NCBI GenBank assembly: GCA_016786495.1
Contig: JAEUUJ010000083.1
Location: forward strand, 62,001 to 126,000
Direction: 5' to 3'
Source: Cyclobacteriaceae bacterium
Lineage (GTDB): Bacteria; Bacteroidota; Bacteroidia; Cytophagales; Cyclobacteriaceae
DNA length: 64,000 nt
The number at the start of each line of letters is the position of its first letter. The stretch's first letter is position 1. This document shows, in pieces, positions 47,377 through 55,257 of the stretch. A program made the translations under genes and the position numbers. The notes under the pieces were generated by a model that worked only from the letters and a program-made list of their open reading frames with translations, did not search any database and was not told the DNA's origin.

Positions 47377-48996
47377 TCAGAAAATATATTCGGTGCTTAA
47401 AAACAAAGACTCCCGATTTTTGATAATCGTACTGATCAGTTGCTTGTTCTCATCGGTAGTTTTAGTCGCTACCAGTGTGCGAATCGAAAATACCCGCAAG
47501 GCATCGTGTACCGAAAGCGTTCCTTCAGCAGAGTCTTTTCTTCCGTTGAACGGAAATGAATCGGGCCCGCGCTGGCTTTGTGTATTCAAATTGATACGGC
47601 CAACCTGGTTGGAGAACATATCGATCAGTCGGGCAATGGTTTTTGAATCGTTGCCAAAAATGCTCACCTGCTGACCAAAGTTGGAATTAATCACATAGTG
47701 CATAGGCTCTTCCACGTCATCGTAGGCAATGATGGGTACAACCGGTCCGAACTGCTCTTCGTAATAAATGCGCATCTTGTCGTTAACCGGATACAAAACG
47801 GCCGGGTAGAAAAACGTCTCGTTCGTTTCCCCTCCATGCTCGTTCATGATTTTCGCTCCGAACTTTTTAGCATCCTCCACCAATTCCGTCAGGTACTTCG
47901 TTTTGCCCGGTTCCGGTAATGGAGTAAGGTTTACGCCAGAATCCCACGGCATTCCCGGTTTTAGTTTTTTGATGGCTTCGTTGAATTTTTGAATAAACTT
48001 ATCAACGATGCTGCGATGCACATACAAGATTTTCAGCGCGGTACAACGCTGCCCATTGAATGACAGTGAGCCGGTGATACACTCGCTTACCGCGATGTCG
48101 AGGTCGGCATCCGGCAACACAATCGCAGGATTTTTTGCGTCCAGGCCAAGTATCGCTTTCAGGCGATGCGGTTTGGGGTGAAGTTTCTTCAGATCGTTGG
48201 CGCCTTTATTCGTACCGATGAAAGCAAACACATCAAGTCTTCCGCTTTCCATCAGTGAACCAACGGTTTCCCTTCCTTTGCCGTAAATAATATTGATCAC
48301 GCCTTTCGGGAAGCTGTCGCGGAACGCTTCGAGCAAGGGTTTAATCAAAAGCACGCCATACTTCGCAGGTTTAAATACCACGGTGTTACCCATGATCAAC
48401 GCGGGAATCAGTGTTGTAAAAGTTTCATTGAGCGGATAATTGTACGGGCCCATACAGAGTGCTACACCCAGGGGCACACGCCTGATCTGTGCCATGAAAC
48501 CTTGCTCTTCGATGATCTTGGCAGAATGCCGGTCGAGGTCCTTTAACGACTTAATGGTATCAACAATGTAATCACAGGTGCGATCGAATTCCTTTTCAGA
48601 ATCTTTGAGCGGTTTTCCGATTTCCCACATCAGCAGCTTAACAACTTCGCTGCGCTTCTCGCGCATGCGAGCCAGAAATGTTTCCACGTGCGCGATACGA
48701 TCCGCCACCGACATCATCGGCCACTCGCCCTTGCCCAAATCATGCGCACGAACAGCCACATCGAGCGCCTTCATGGCCTCTGCTGCATTCAGCAACGGAG
48801 TGCTGCCGAGAATTTTTTGCTGATGACCGGTGCCCTCTTTAACAAAAACCGGACTCATCACCGGAGCAAGTTCACCCTGCCAGGTTTTTAGTTCGCCATC
48901 AATCAGGTATTCACGTTGTTCGATGTAGGTGTCAAGTTTGTACGCATCGGGAATAGACGATGATTCAGGGAAAATGTTTGTGAGGGGATTACTCAT
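47377..48996 (-). CDS. gapN: NADP-dependent glyceraldehyde-3-phosphate dehydrogenase-like aldehyde dehydrogenase (GapN type)
   Basis: 539 residues. Aldehyde dehydrogenase landmarks: MGPYNYPLNETFTTLIPALI, NTVVFKPAKYG and the catalytic Cys in SFNGQRCTALKILYV. GapN oxidises glyceraldehyde 3-phosphate to 3-phosphoglycerate with NADP, bypassing ATP synthesis. Where most family members have ELGGKNP (Glu = general base), this protein reads LGLDAKNPAIVLPDADLD, so the usual Glu is Gly. It starts 6 nt after deoC and is followed 4 nt later by acyP. Confidence 0.85.
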   Translation of the reverse strand: MSNPLTNIFPESSSIPDAYKLDTYIEQREYLIDGELKTWQGELAPVMSPVFVKEGTGHQQKILGSTPLLNAAEAMKALDVAVRAHDLGKGEWPMMSVADRIAHVETFLARMREKRSEVVKLLMWEIGKPLKDSEKEFDRTCDYIVDTIKSLKDLDRHSAKIIEEQGFMAQIRRVPLGVALCMGPYNYPLNETFTTLIPALIMGNTVVFKPAKYGVLLIKPLLEAFRDSFPKGVINIIYGKGRETVGSLMESGRLDVFAFIGTNKGANDLKKLHPKPHRLKAILGLDAKNPAIVLPDADLDIAVSECITGSLSFNGQRCTALKILYVHRSIVDKFIQKFNEAIKKLKPGMPWDSGVNLTPLPEPGKTKYLTELVEDAKKFGAKIMNEHGGETNETFFYPAVLYPVNDKMRIYYEEQFGPVVPIIAYDDVEEPMHYVINSNFGQQVSIFGNDSKTIARLIDMFSNQVGRINLNTQSQRGPDSFPFNGRKDSAEGTLSVHDALRVFSIRTLVATKTTDENKQLISTIIKNRESLFLSTEYIF

Positions 48997-49002
48997 TCGG
49001 TT

Positions 49003-49674
49003 TTAGTAATTATCGGTTAATGAATTGTCAAGGTTCTTTACCAACGCTATGCCTGACGAAGTTCCGAGGCGCGAAGCTCCGGCTTCGATCAAGGCTATGG
49101 CCTGTTCACGGGTTTTAATTCCACCCGAAGCTTTTATTCCTACTTCAGCCGGAACAGCCCTGCGCATGATTCGTACATGCTCAACCTTTGCACCCGTTGG
49201 TGCAAACCCGGTAGAAGTTTTCACGAAGTCGGCTCCGGCATCTGCACAAAGCTTACACGCTTGCTCCAGTTCTTCATCGGAAAGATACGCGGTTTCAACA
49301 ATAACTTTCAGAAGCTTACCATGATCGTGTGCCAGTTTGCTGCACTTGGCTAATTCAATCTTGGTCCAGGGAATTCCGGTTTTGAAAGACGTGATGTTCC
49401 AGACAACATCAACTTCATCTGCACCATTGTCGATTGCACGCTTAATTTCATCGAGCTTAGTTTCGGTCATGTTGTAACCCAGTGGAAATCCGGCTACGGT
49501 GACGAGTAAAATTTTATCGCTTGCGATTTCTCGCCTGGCACGTTTTACCCAGAAAGGAGGAACGCACACACCCAGAAAGTGATGGGCTCGCGCTTCGTCT
49601 ACAACCCTGTCGATATCACGGATCGCTAGCGTTGGACTGAGATTAGTATGTTCGATGTAAGACGCAAGGTTCAC
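49003..49674 (-). CDS. deoC: Deoxyribose-phosphate aldolase
   Basis: 223 residues from a GTG at 49674. IEHTNLSP, GVCVPPFWV, the acidic ADEVDVVWNITSFKTG segment, LKVIVETAYLSDEEL and the Schiff-base Lys in ADFVKTSTGF, followed by VGIKASGGIKT (proton-relay Lys). It splits deoxyribose 5-phosphate into glyceraldehyde 3-phosphate and acetaldehyde. The first product is the substrate of the GapN-like enzyme next in the operon. Confidence 0.95.
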   Translation of the reverse strand: MNLASYIEHTNLSPTLAIRDIDRVVDEARAHHFLGVCVPPFWVKRARREIASDKILLVTVAGFPLGYNMTETKLDEIKRAIDNGADEVDVVWNITSFKTGIPWTKIELAKCSKLAHDHGKLLKVIVETAYLSDEELEQACKLCADAGADFVKTSTGFAPTGAKVEHVRIMRRAVPAEVGIKASGGIKTREQAIALIEAGASRLGTSSGIALVKNLDNSLTDNY

Positions 49675-49708
49675 CGATACAAGTTACGATGAACCTTTCA
49701 ATTGGCAA

Positions 49709-50083
49709 TTAGTGCCAGATTTCACATTCCTTGCAAAACTTCATTTTGCCGGGTTTATGTTTTTTGGGTTTGCGTTTGTGACCAAAGTACGTGAAGTCGG
49801 AATACTGGGGTTTGAGCATTTCTTTTTCGGCCTTACGGTGGGCTTTAACAACCTCCCTCATCCGATCTTCATGCTCTTCCATCGCGTTACGGCTAACTTT
49901 TCGCGACTTGCTTTTTTTTGTTTTACCCTTCTTTTCAGGCTCATAGTCTTCGGCCGGAAAATAGGGTGTCAGCGAGCTGGGTTGCTGCGCACTCTGAACT
50001 TTCTTGGGTTTCTTTTTCGACTGTGCAAAGGAAACTGTGGAGGCACACAGTATCAGCAAGATGACGAGGGGGATTCGTGACAT
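49709..50083 (-). CDS. Small secreted Lys-rich protein of unknown function
   Basis: 124 residues from the ATG at 50083, giving the signal peptide SRIPLVILLILCASTVSFAQ (about 2-21). The mature part is very basic (SKKKPKK, KGKTKKSKSRKVSR, KRKPKKHKPGKM) and ends KFCKECEIWH, a Cys pair with a terminal His that might bind metal. No family recognised. The promoter -7 box is only 3 nt upstream of the ATG. Confidence 0.55.
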   Translation of the reverse strand: MSRIPLVILLILCASTVSFAQSKKKPKKVQSAQQPSSLTPYFPAEDYEPEKKGKTKKSKSRKVSRNAMEEHEDRMREVVKAHRKAEKEMLKPQYSDFTYFGHKRKPKKHKPGKMKFCKECEIWH

Positions 50084-50086
50084 AGC

Positions 50087-50116
50087 GCAAAGATATTGGT
50101 TGCCGGTTAAACTCAA
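50087..50116 (-). promoter_or_regulatory. Promoter of the Lys-rich secreted protein gene
   Basis: Minus strand: TTG (complement of 50114-50116), 18 nt, TATCTTTGC (complement of 50087-50095). The -7 box ends 3 nt before the ATG at 50083, implying a leaderless or nearly leaderless mRNA. Confidence 0.55.
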
Positions 50117-50176
50117 GAAGGCCGCTGATATTGCCCAATCTGCCTTCCGGAATCGACCAGTTGCAAGTTATAGCCG

Positions 50177-50296
50177 TTAATCTGTAAAAAAGTGATACAG
50201 GAGAAGTCCTGTAATGGCCACCCCGATAAGCAGCAACACGTAACCAAAGATTTTGGCCCGGGTAAAATAGCCGCGAACAGGCATGTTTTCTTTCAT
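50177..50296 (-). CDS. Small single-span membrane peptide, 39 aa, copy B
   Basis: ATG at 50296, TAA at 50177. It starts MKENMPVRGYFTRAKIFGYV, then one membrane helix (LLLIGVAITGLLLYHFF) and a short Asp-containing tail. It is a paralogue of the peptide encoded immediately upstream: both have YF-x-RAK-[IL]-F-[GA]-Y at the same place before the helix. Its start codon lies one nucleotide after the stop of copy A (TAG-G-ATG), so the two are translationally linked. Function unknown. Confidence 0.65.
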   Translation of the reverse strand: MKENMPVRGYFTRAKIFGYVLLLIGVAITGLLLYHFFTD

Positions 50297-50297
50297 C

Positions 50298-50420
50298 CTA
50301 CTCGATGGAGGTTAAGCCAAAAACATTGAAAAACAGGTAAATCAACCCTGAAAGGGCCATCATGTACGCAAACAGTTTTGCGCGATTGAAGTAGGCTTGT
50401 GCCGATAACGTCTTTTTCAT
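50298..50420 (-). CDS. Small single-span membrane peptide, 40 aa, copy A
   Basis: ATG at 50420, TAG at 50298. It starts MKKTLSAQAYFNRAKLFAYM, then a membrane helix (MALSGLIYLFFNVF) and ends LTSIE. It shares the YF-[TN]-RAK motif and layout with copy B. It is 122 nt downstream of the anti-sigma gene on the same strand. Its size escapes usual gene-calling limits. A role next to the sigma/anti-sigma pair is possible but unproven. Confidence 0.65.
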   Translation of the reverse strand: MKKTLSAQAYFNRAKLFAYMMALSGLIYLFFNVFGLTSIE

Positions 50421-50542
50421 ACAGTTTCGGGTCAGGTGTTAAAGTATAACTTCAATTAAGCCCGAAAAGTTGTTTGAAGTGTCTGAAATTTCGGTCAAGT
50501 GGGCAGATCAGCGCTTAAAATGCTGTTAAATGGGTTAAAAAA

Positions 50543-51334
50543 TCACCCCTTGACCACACTGCCAATCATCTGGAGTGTTGAAAGTGTGGGTGTTGGCCGT
50601 CCGCCCCGCGGTTCGATGGTCACGGCAAAAGCGCCCGCTCCCGCCATATCTTTCATTCGCAACAGCCCGGTTCCTGTCTCCATATCGAATACTCCGGCAT
50701 CAACCGGTTTACCATCCACCATAGCCCAAAGCTGGTACTGGTTAGCGGAGGCTAGCGTCTTCATGTTCTCAATGCTGAGATAAACTTCCCGTGTTTTCTC
50801 ATTCCAATACACGTATGCTTTTGAATCTGGAGCATTTTCACTTCCTGACATCATCACACGTTTAAAGTCGGGGCTTCCGATCACGTGCATGTCGCTTTGC
50901 ATTTTATCCAGTCGCTGATTAACCGTGTTGTAATCCTGCGCCATCTGGCGATTCTGGGTAATGAGCGTAGTGAGATTCTCTTCGCTGGCCTTCCACCGGC
51001 CATAATATTCATAGGCCAGGTAGGACGAAATGAGCGCAATCGCGATGGAGGCCGCGGCAGCATACTTCCAAACCGGTGAAATCATGGCAACAATTTTTCC
51101 TTCCGGTTTCCCGGATTCGATTTTGCTAAAGATTTCTGACTTGAGTGACGCCCGGGGCGCGATAGCCGCTTTCATCAGCAACTGCTCCTGCGTCTCTTCA
51201 ATGCGGGCAAGCTCAGCGCTAAGCTCCGGATATTGTGCCAGGTTCTTCTCCACGGCAGTTCGTTCTTCTGCCGAAAGTTCACCCAGCGCATACGCTTCCA
51301 GAATTCCTGACGATATGTATTCCGCTACATTCAA
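50543..51334 (-). CDS. RskA-type anti-sigma factor
   Basis: 263 residues from a TTG at 51334 that overlaps the sigma gene stop (TTGA), implying translational coupling; no in-frame ATG is available near the start. N-terminal helical sigma-binding region (YALGELSAEERTAVEKNLAQ), one membrane helix (about 90-110, YAAAASIAIALISSYLAYEY), and a periplasmic RskA domain (VYLSIENMKTLASANQYQLW, GRPTPTLSTLQMIG). It has no zinc motif. It should hold the ECF sigma factor at the membrane until released. Confidence 0.9.
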   Translation of the reverse strand: MNVAEYISSGILEAYALGELSAEERTAVEKNLAQYPELSAELARIEETQEQLLMKAAIAPRASLKSEIFSKIESGKPEGKIVAMISPVWKYAAAASIAIALISSYLAYEYYGRWKASEENLTTLITQNRQMAQDYNTVNQRLDKMQSDMHVIGSPDFKRVMMSGSENAPDSKAYVYWNEKTREVYLSIENMKTLASANQYQLWAMVDGKPVDAGVFDMETGTGLLRMKDMAGAGAFAVTIEPRGGRPTPTLSTLQMIGSVVKG

Positions 51335-51810
51335 GTTTTTAAAATCAAACGTAATTGTTTCATGGCAATTCGCAATCGGGTTTTTACCGTGCCCAGCGGA
51401 ATGTCAAATTCTTCCGCAACTTCGGCCTGGGTATACCCTTTCAAATACAGGTGATCCACAATGAACCGCTGATCCGGCGGCAAGCCTGCAAGCACCTCTC
51501 TTAAACCGATGCTGTCAACCTGCTGCTCGGCAAATTCCCCGGTTTTTACATCACTTACGTAGTTCTCAATGCCTCCGGTTTTGTTTTCACGACTTATTTC
51601 TTTCGATCGTATTTTATCGATCGCCTGGTTTTTAGCCAGGTTGAGCATCCAGGTAAATAATCTTCCTTTAGAAGGATCATAGGTGTCGATGCGGTTCCAG
51701 ATTTTCAAAAAAACATCTTGCAAAACCTCCTCGGCCACTTCTTCTTTTTTTACAATCCGGCAGATCGCGCCATACAACGCTCCTGAGTAATGATCATAGA
51801 GATACTCCAA
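51331..51810 (-). CDS. ECF-family RNA polymerase sigma factor (SigK/RskA-type pair)
   Basis: 159 residues from the first available start, a TTG at 51810. Region 2 is EYLYDHYSGALYGAICRIVK with VLQDVFLKIWNRIDTYDPSK and FTWMLNLAKNQAIDKIR; region 4 is GLPPDQRFIVDHLYLKGYTQ with LGTVKTRLRIAMKQL. The frame is protein-like for some 20 codons further upstream (EESTLVAQLRSKDKLAL, the usual first helix of region 2), but these contain no ATG, GTG or TTG. The true start may be a rare codon (ATA at 51863 or CTG at 51816). A TATATTTG -7-like box lies at 51900-51907. Confidence 0.9.
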   Translation of the reverse strand: MEYLYDHYSGALYGAICRIVKKEEVAEEVLQDVFLKIWNRIDTYDPSKGRLFTWMLNLAKNQAIDKIRSKEISRENKTGGIENYVSDVKTGEFAEQQVDSIGLREVLAGLPPDQRFIVDHLYLKGYTQAEVAEEFDIPLGTVKTRLRIAMKQLRLILKT

Positions 51811-51990
51811 GGCCAGCTTATCCTTCGAGCGGAGCTGCGCAACAAGGGTTGATTCTTCTATATGAGATGTGGTTGGGCTGATAGCTTGTCTGTTGATTTC
51901 AAATATAACAGTTCAAGCCAACAAATTGTTACTCTTAGTTTCCCTTCGCGATAGCGGTTTAAAAACTAGGCGAATATTCTTCATCGTTCC

Positions 51991-52018
51991 GGAATCCAAT
52001 AATCAATGTGATCTCGTA
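51991..52018 (+). promoter_or_regulatory. Candidate ECF-type promoter of the FAS1 gene
   Basis: GGAATC (51991-51996), 18 nt, CGTA (52015-52018), 27 nt before the ATG at 52046. The shape recalls ECF promoters (GGAA...CGT). No TTTG-N19-TAnnTTTG promoter is seen here. Evidence is weak. Confidence 0.3.
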
Positions 52019-52045
52019 CGTAGTAGACAATCAAAATATATACAC

Positions 52046-52585
52046 ATGAAAAAGCTAATGATGACAGTGCTCAGCTTGATTATCCTCGGATCATCTTCTT
52101 TTGCGCAAAAAATGGTGGGTGGTGCAGCGATGTACGCAACAAAAAACATCATTGAGAATGCCGTGAACTCGAACGATCATACAACACTGGTGGCTGCTGT
52201 TAAAGCTGCCGGGCTGGCGGAAACGCTTCAGGGAAAAGGGCCTTTCACCGTATTTGCGCCTACCAATGATGCATTTGCCAAGTTGCCTGCCGGAACCGTT
52301 GATAACCTGTTGAAGCCGGAAAATAAAGCTGTGCTTTCGGGTGTACTCACGTATCACGTAGTAGCGGGTAAATGGAGTTCTGCAGACGTTGCCCAGGCGA
52401 TAAAAGCCAGTGATGGCAAAGCCGAACTAAAAACTGTACAGGGTGGAAAGTTATGGGCCATGATGGTTGGTAATGACGTTGTGCTGAAAGATGAAAAAGG
52501 TAACACAGCAAAAATCACCATCATGGATGTTGAGCAGTCGAACGGAACAATCCACGTGGTTGACGCCGTGCTCATGCCGAAATAA
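52046..52585 (+). CDS. Secreted fasciclin (FAS1) domain protein
   Basis: 179 residues from the ATG at 52046; the frame is open upstream but unsupported. Signal peptide MKKLMMTVLSLIILGSSSFA. One FAS1 domain: NIIENAVNSNDHTTLVAAVK, GPFTVFAPTNDAFAKLP, LSGVLTYHVVAGKWSSADV and NGTIHVVDAVLMP, similar to the MPT70/MPT83 class. It is divergent from an ECF sigma factor/RskA pair, the same partners that control FAS1 proteins in mycobacteria (SigK/RskA and MPT70/MPT83). Confidence 0.93.
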   Translation: MKKLMMTVLSLIILGSSSFAQKMVGGAAMYATKNIIENAVNSNDHTTLVAAVKAAGLAETLQGKGPFTVFAPTNDAFAKLPAGTVDNLLKPENKAVLSGVLTYHVVAGKWSSADVAQAIKASDGKAELKTVQGGKLWAMMVGNDVVLKDEKGNTAKITIMDVEQSNGTIHVVDAVLMPK

Positions 52586-52607
52586 AAAGTGAAGTTGGTT
52601 TAAATGA

Positions 52608-52640
52608 AAAGTCCCGCGGGTTGGTTTACCCCGGGACTTT
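52608..52640 (-). terminator. Terminator between the FAS1 gene and lpdA
   Basis: AAAGTCCCG (52608-52616) / CGGGACTTT (52632-52640), with a further GGG/CCC inside. On the minus strand it is followed by TTCATTTAAA. It probably serves lpdA mainly and may also stop the convergent FAS1 transcript. Confidence 0.7.
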
Positions 52641-52660
52641 GCGCTAAGGCTGATCGGTTC

Positions 52661-54052
52661 TTACAAGTGAATCACTTCACCGTAGGCAGCCGCTGCAGCT
52701 TCCATCACCGCCTCGCTCATTGTCGGGTGCGGATGAACAGACTTAATAATTTCATGACCTGTTGTTTCCAGGTTACGGGCAACTACCACTTCGGCAATCA
52801 TCTCGGTAACATTGGCACCGATAAAATGTGCACCCAGCCATTCACCATATTTTGCATCGAAGATAACTTTCACGAAACCATCCGGGGCTCCGGCCGCTTT
52901 AGCTTTTCCGGAAGCCGTAAACGGAAACTTACCAACCTTAATTTCATAGCCGGCTTTCTTCGCAGCCTCTTCGGTATATCCTACCGAAGCAATCTCAGGA
53001 CTGCAATAGGTACAACCCGGGATGTTGTTATAGTTGATTGGGTGTGGCTTTAGTCCGGCAATAGCTTCCACACAGGTAATACCTTCTGCAGATGCTACGT
53101 GCGCGAGCGCAGGACCCTTCACGATATCACCAATCGCGTACACGCCCGATACATTGGTTTTGTAGAAATCGTCAACGATAACTTTTCCTTTGTCGGTTTT
53201 CACGCCCACCTCTTCCAGGCCAATGCCTTCGAGATTGGTGGCAACACCCACTGCAGAGAGAACGATATCAGCTTCCAATTTAACCTCACCGTCTTTTGTT
53301 TTAACAGTAGCCACACATCCTTTTCCGGTCGTGTCGACTTTTGTTACCTCGGCATTGGTATGGATGGTGATGCCTGCTTTCTTAAACGATTTTTCCAGTT
53401 GTTTTGAAACCTCCTCATCTTCAACGGGAACAATGCGCGGCATGAATTCAACAATCGTTACTTCAGTACCCATGGTGTTGTAGAAGTATGCAAACTCAAC
53501 GCCAATCGCCCCGGATCCTACAACAATCATTTTCTTCGGTTGCTCAGGCAATACCATGGCTTCACGATACCCGATAATTTTTTTACCATCAATTTTCAAG
53601 GCAGGAAGTTCGCGTGAGCGTGCTCCGGTTGCCAGGATAATATGTTTGGCTTCATGATCTTCTTTCTTGCCATCGGCTGATGTTACTTCGACTTTACCGC
53701 CTTTCTTAAGCTTGCCGGTTCCGGCAATGTGTTCGATCTTATTTTTCTTGAACAGGAACTGAATTCCTTTGCTCATGCCTGCAGCTACTTCTCGGCTACG
53801 CTTTACAACAGCACCAAAGTCGGCCTTGGCATCTTTTACATCAATTCCATAATCTTTCGCATGCTGCAGGTATTCAAAAACCTGGGCACTCTTTAACAAG
53901 GCTTTCGTCGGGATACAGCCCCAGTTCAGGCAGATTCCGCCCAACTCAGCTTTTTCGACAACGCCTACTTTCATGCCCAATTGCGATGCGCGGATTGCCG
54001 CAACATAACCACCCGGACCTGAACCAATTACGATAACATCATATTTTGCCAT
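52661..54052 (-). CDS. lpdA: Dihydrolipoyl dehydrogenase
   Basis: 463 residues. FAD-binding GSGPGGYVAAIRASQLG, redox-active disulfide GGICLNWGCIPTKALL, NAD-binding GSGAIGVEFAYFYNTMG, the second FAD motif GVYAIGDIVKGPALAHVAS and the C-terminal HPHPTMSEAVMEAA with the catalytic His-Glu pair. It is the E3 component of 2-oxoacid dehydrogenase complexes and reoxidises dihydrolipoamide. It stands alone here; the E1 alpha gene is at 25 kb. Confidence 0.97.
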   Translation of the reverse strand: MAKYDVIVIGSGPGGYVAAIRASQLGMKVGVVEKAELGGICLNWGCIPTKALLKSAQVFEYLQHAKDYGIDVKDAKADFGAVVKRSREVAAGMSKGIQFLFKKNKIEHIAGTGKLKKGGKVEVTSADGKKEDHEAKHIILATGARSRELPALKIDGKKIIGYREAMVLPEQPKKMIVVGSGAIGVEFAYFYNTMGTEVTIVEFMPRIVPVEDEEVSKQLEKSFKKAGITIHTNAEVTKVDTTGKGCVATVKTKDGEVKLEADIVLSAVGVATNLEGIGLEEVGVKTDKGKVIVDDFYKTNVSGVYAIGDIVKGPALAHVASAEGITCVEAIAGLKPHPINYNNIPGCTYCSPEIASVGYTEEAAKKAGYEIKVGKFPFTASGKAKAAGAPDGFVKVIFDAKYGEWLGAHFIGANVTEMIAEVVVARNLETTGHEIIKSVHPHPTMSEAVMEAAAAAYGEVIHL

Positions 54053-54083
54053 ACTGCGAAAGATTTAATTCTAAAAACGCGGT

Positions 54084-54114
54084 CAAAGATACCGTTTGCC
54101 CGATTCTTTCAAAA
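54084..54114 (-). promoter_or_regulatory. Promoter of lpdA
   Basis: Minus strand: TTTTG (complement of 54110-54114), 18 nt, TATCTTTG (complement of 54084-54091), 31 nt upstream of the ATG. Good match to the Bacteroidota consensus. Confidence 0.7.
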
Positions 54115-54168
54115 GTTCGTTTACGGGGTTCACTTTTAAATTCTGCGATTAATTGGCAATTTTGAGAT

Positions 54169-54357
54169 ATGTTTAACCGGCTAACGCTTATCCATGCGGC
54201 AGGTTTTGTTCTGCTCATCATCGGAGGCTTTCTGAAAACACAGGCCCTTGAGGCTGGCGAGTTCTTTACCTGGTTCGCCATCGGGCTGCTTGCGGTTAGT
54301 ATCCCGCAATCCATCTATCAGTTCATCAAAAGGAAAAAGACGAATCAAACCACATAA
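54169..54357 (+). CDS. Small two-span membrane protein of unknown function
   Basis: 62 residues, ATG at 54169. Two hydrophobic helices (about 7-24, LIHAAGFVLLIIGGFLKT; and 33-53, WFAIGLLAVSIPQSIYQFI) with a Lys-rich C-terminus (KRKKTNQTT). No family recognised. It lies between divergent lpdA and fabG, 23 nt before fabG. Coding character looks good for its length, but independent evidence is lacking. Confidence 0.5.
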   Translation: MFNRLTLIHAAGFVLLIIGGFLKTQALEAGEFFTWFAIGLLAVSIPQSIYQFIKRKKTNQTT

Positions 54358-54380
54358 ACATCCAGCATAATTTTCGAATC

Positions 54381-55127
54381 ATGACATTATTAAAAGGAAA
54401 AACTGCGCTCATCACCGGAGCATCAAAAGGAATCGGACGATCTATCGCCCTTACGTATGCCGAGCAGGGCGCCAACGTTGCCTTCACCTACCTTTCGAGT
54501 GTGGAGCAGGGCCAGGCACTTGAAGCCGAACTCGCATCAAAAGGCGTGAAAGCAAAAGGCTATCGTTCCGATGCATCGGATTATGCGCAGGCCGAAAAGC
54601 TGATCAACGATGTGGTGGCCGATTTCGGGGCGCTCGACATTCTTGTGAACAATGCCGGTATTACTCAGGATACCTTGCTACTCCGCATGAGCGAAGAGCA
54701 ATGGGACAAAGTGATTAACGTGAATTTGAAATCGTGCTTCAACACCGTGAAGGCTGCCACCAAGCCGATGATGAAACAAAAGAGCGGCTCTATAATTAAT
54801 ATGACTTCGGTAGTGGGCTTGAAAGGAAATGCCGGCCAGGCAAACTATGCCGCCTCGAAAGCGGGTATCATCGGGTTTACCAAATCAGTAGCCCTTGAGT
54901 TAGGTTCACGCGGAATCCGTTCGAACGCAATCGCTCCGGGATTTATTGAAACAGAAATGACAGCCGTGCTCGATCCAAAAACAGTTCAGAGCTGGCGCGA
55001 TGCCATACCCCTGAAGCGGGGAGGAAAACCGGAAGACGTAGCCAATGCGTGCGTGTTCCTCGGCTCGGATATGTCGACTTACATCTCCGGACAGGTGCTC
55101 CAGGTGGACGGTGGAATGTTAACCTAA
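54381..55127 (+). CDS. fabG: 3-oxoacyl-[acyl-carrier-protein] reductase
   Basis: 248 residues. Short-chain dehydrogenase motifs: NADP-binding TGASKGIGRSIALTYAEQG, NNAG, catalytic Ser in NMTSVVGLKGNAGQ and YAASKAG (Tyr, Lys), and the C-terminal YISGQVLQVDGGM typical of FabG. It reduces 3-oxoacyl-ACP in fatty-acid elongation. No other fab genes are adjacent. It is followed by a 567-bp gap holding a repeat and the metY leader. Confidence 0.92.
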   Translation: MTLLKGKTALITGASKGIGRSIALTYAEQGANVAFTYLSSVEQGQALEAELASKGVKAKGYRSDASDYAQAEKLINDVVADFGALDILVNNAGITQDTLLLRMSEEQWDKVINVNLKSCFNTVKAATKPMMKQKSGSIINMTSVVGLKGNAGQANYAASKAGIIGFTKSVALELGSRGIRSNAIAPGFIETEMTAVLDPKTVQSWRDAIPLKRGGKPEDVANACVFLGSDMSTYISGQVLQVDGGMLT

Positions 55128-55204
55128 TTTCGATTTTCGAATGACGAATGTCGAATTATGAGTCTCAAACCAATATTCGACATTCGGAATTCTGCATTCG
55201 AAAT
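55127..55204. repeat. Intergenic inverted repeat forming a long hairpin
   Basis: Inner perfect 12-bp stem CGAATGTCGAAT (55145-55156) / ATTCGACATTCG (55175-55186), and an outer stem TTCGAATG (55136-55143) / CATTCGAA (55195-55202). It starts right at the fabG stop. TTCGAATG/CATTCG repeats look like a mobile or dispersed palindromic element, and may act as the fabG transcript end. Confidence 0.6.
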
Positions 55205-55257
55205 TGTCTTTGCTAACGTTTGTTAGATCAACTTTTAAAAAAATTATTTGCAACCGC

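Noticed and set aside
51869-52045. N-terminal extension of the FAS1 protein frame
   Set aside because: The signal peptide starts at the ATG at 52046; upstream codons overlap the divergent sigma-gene leader.
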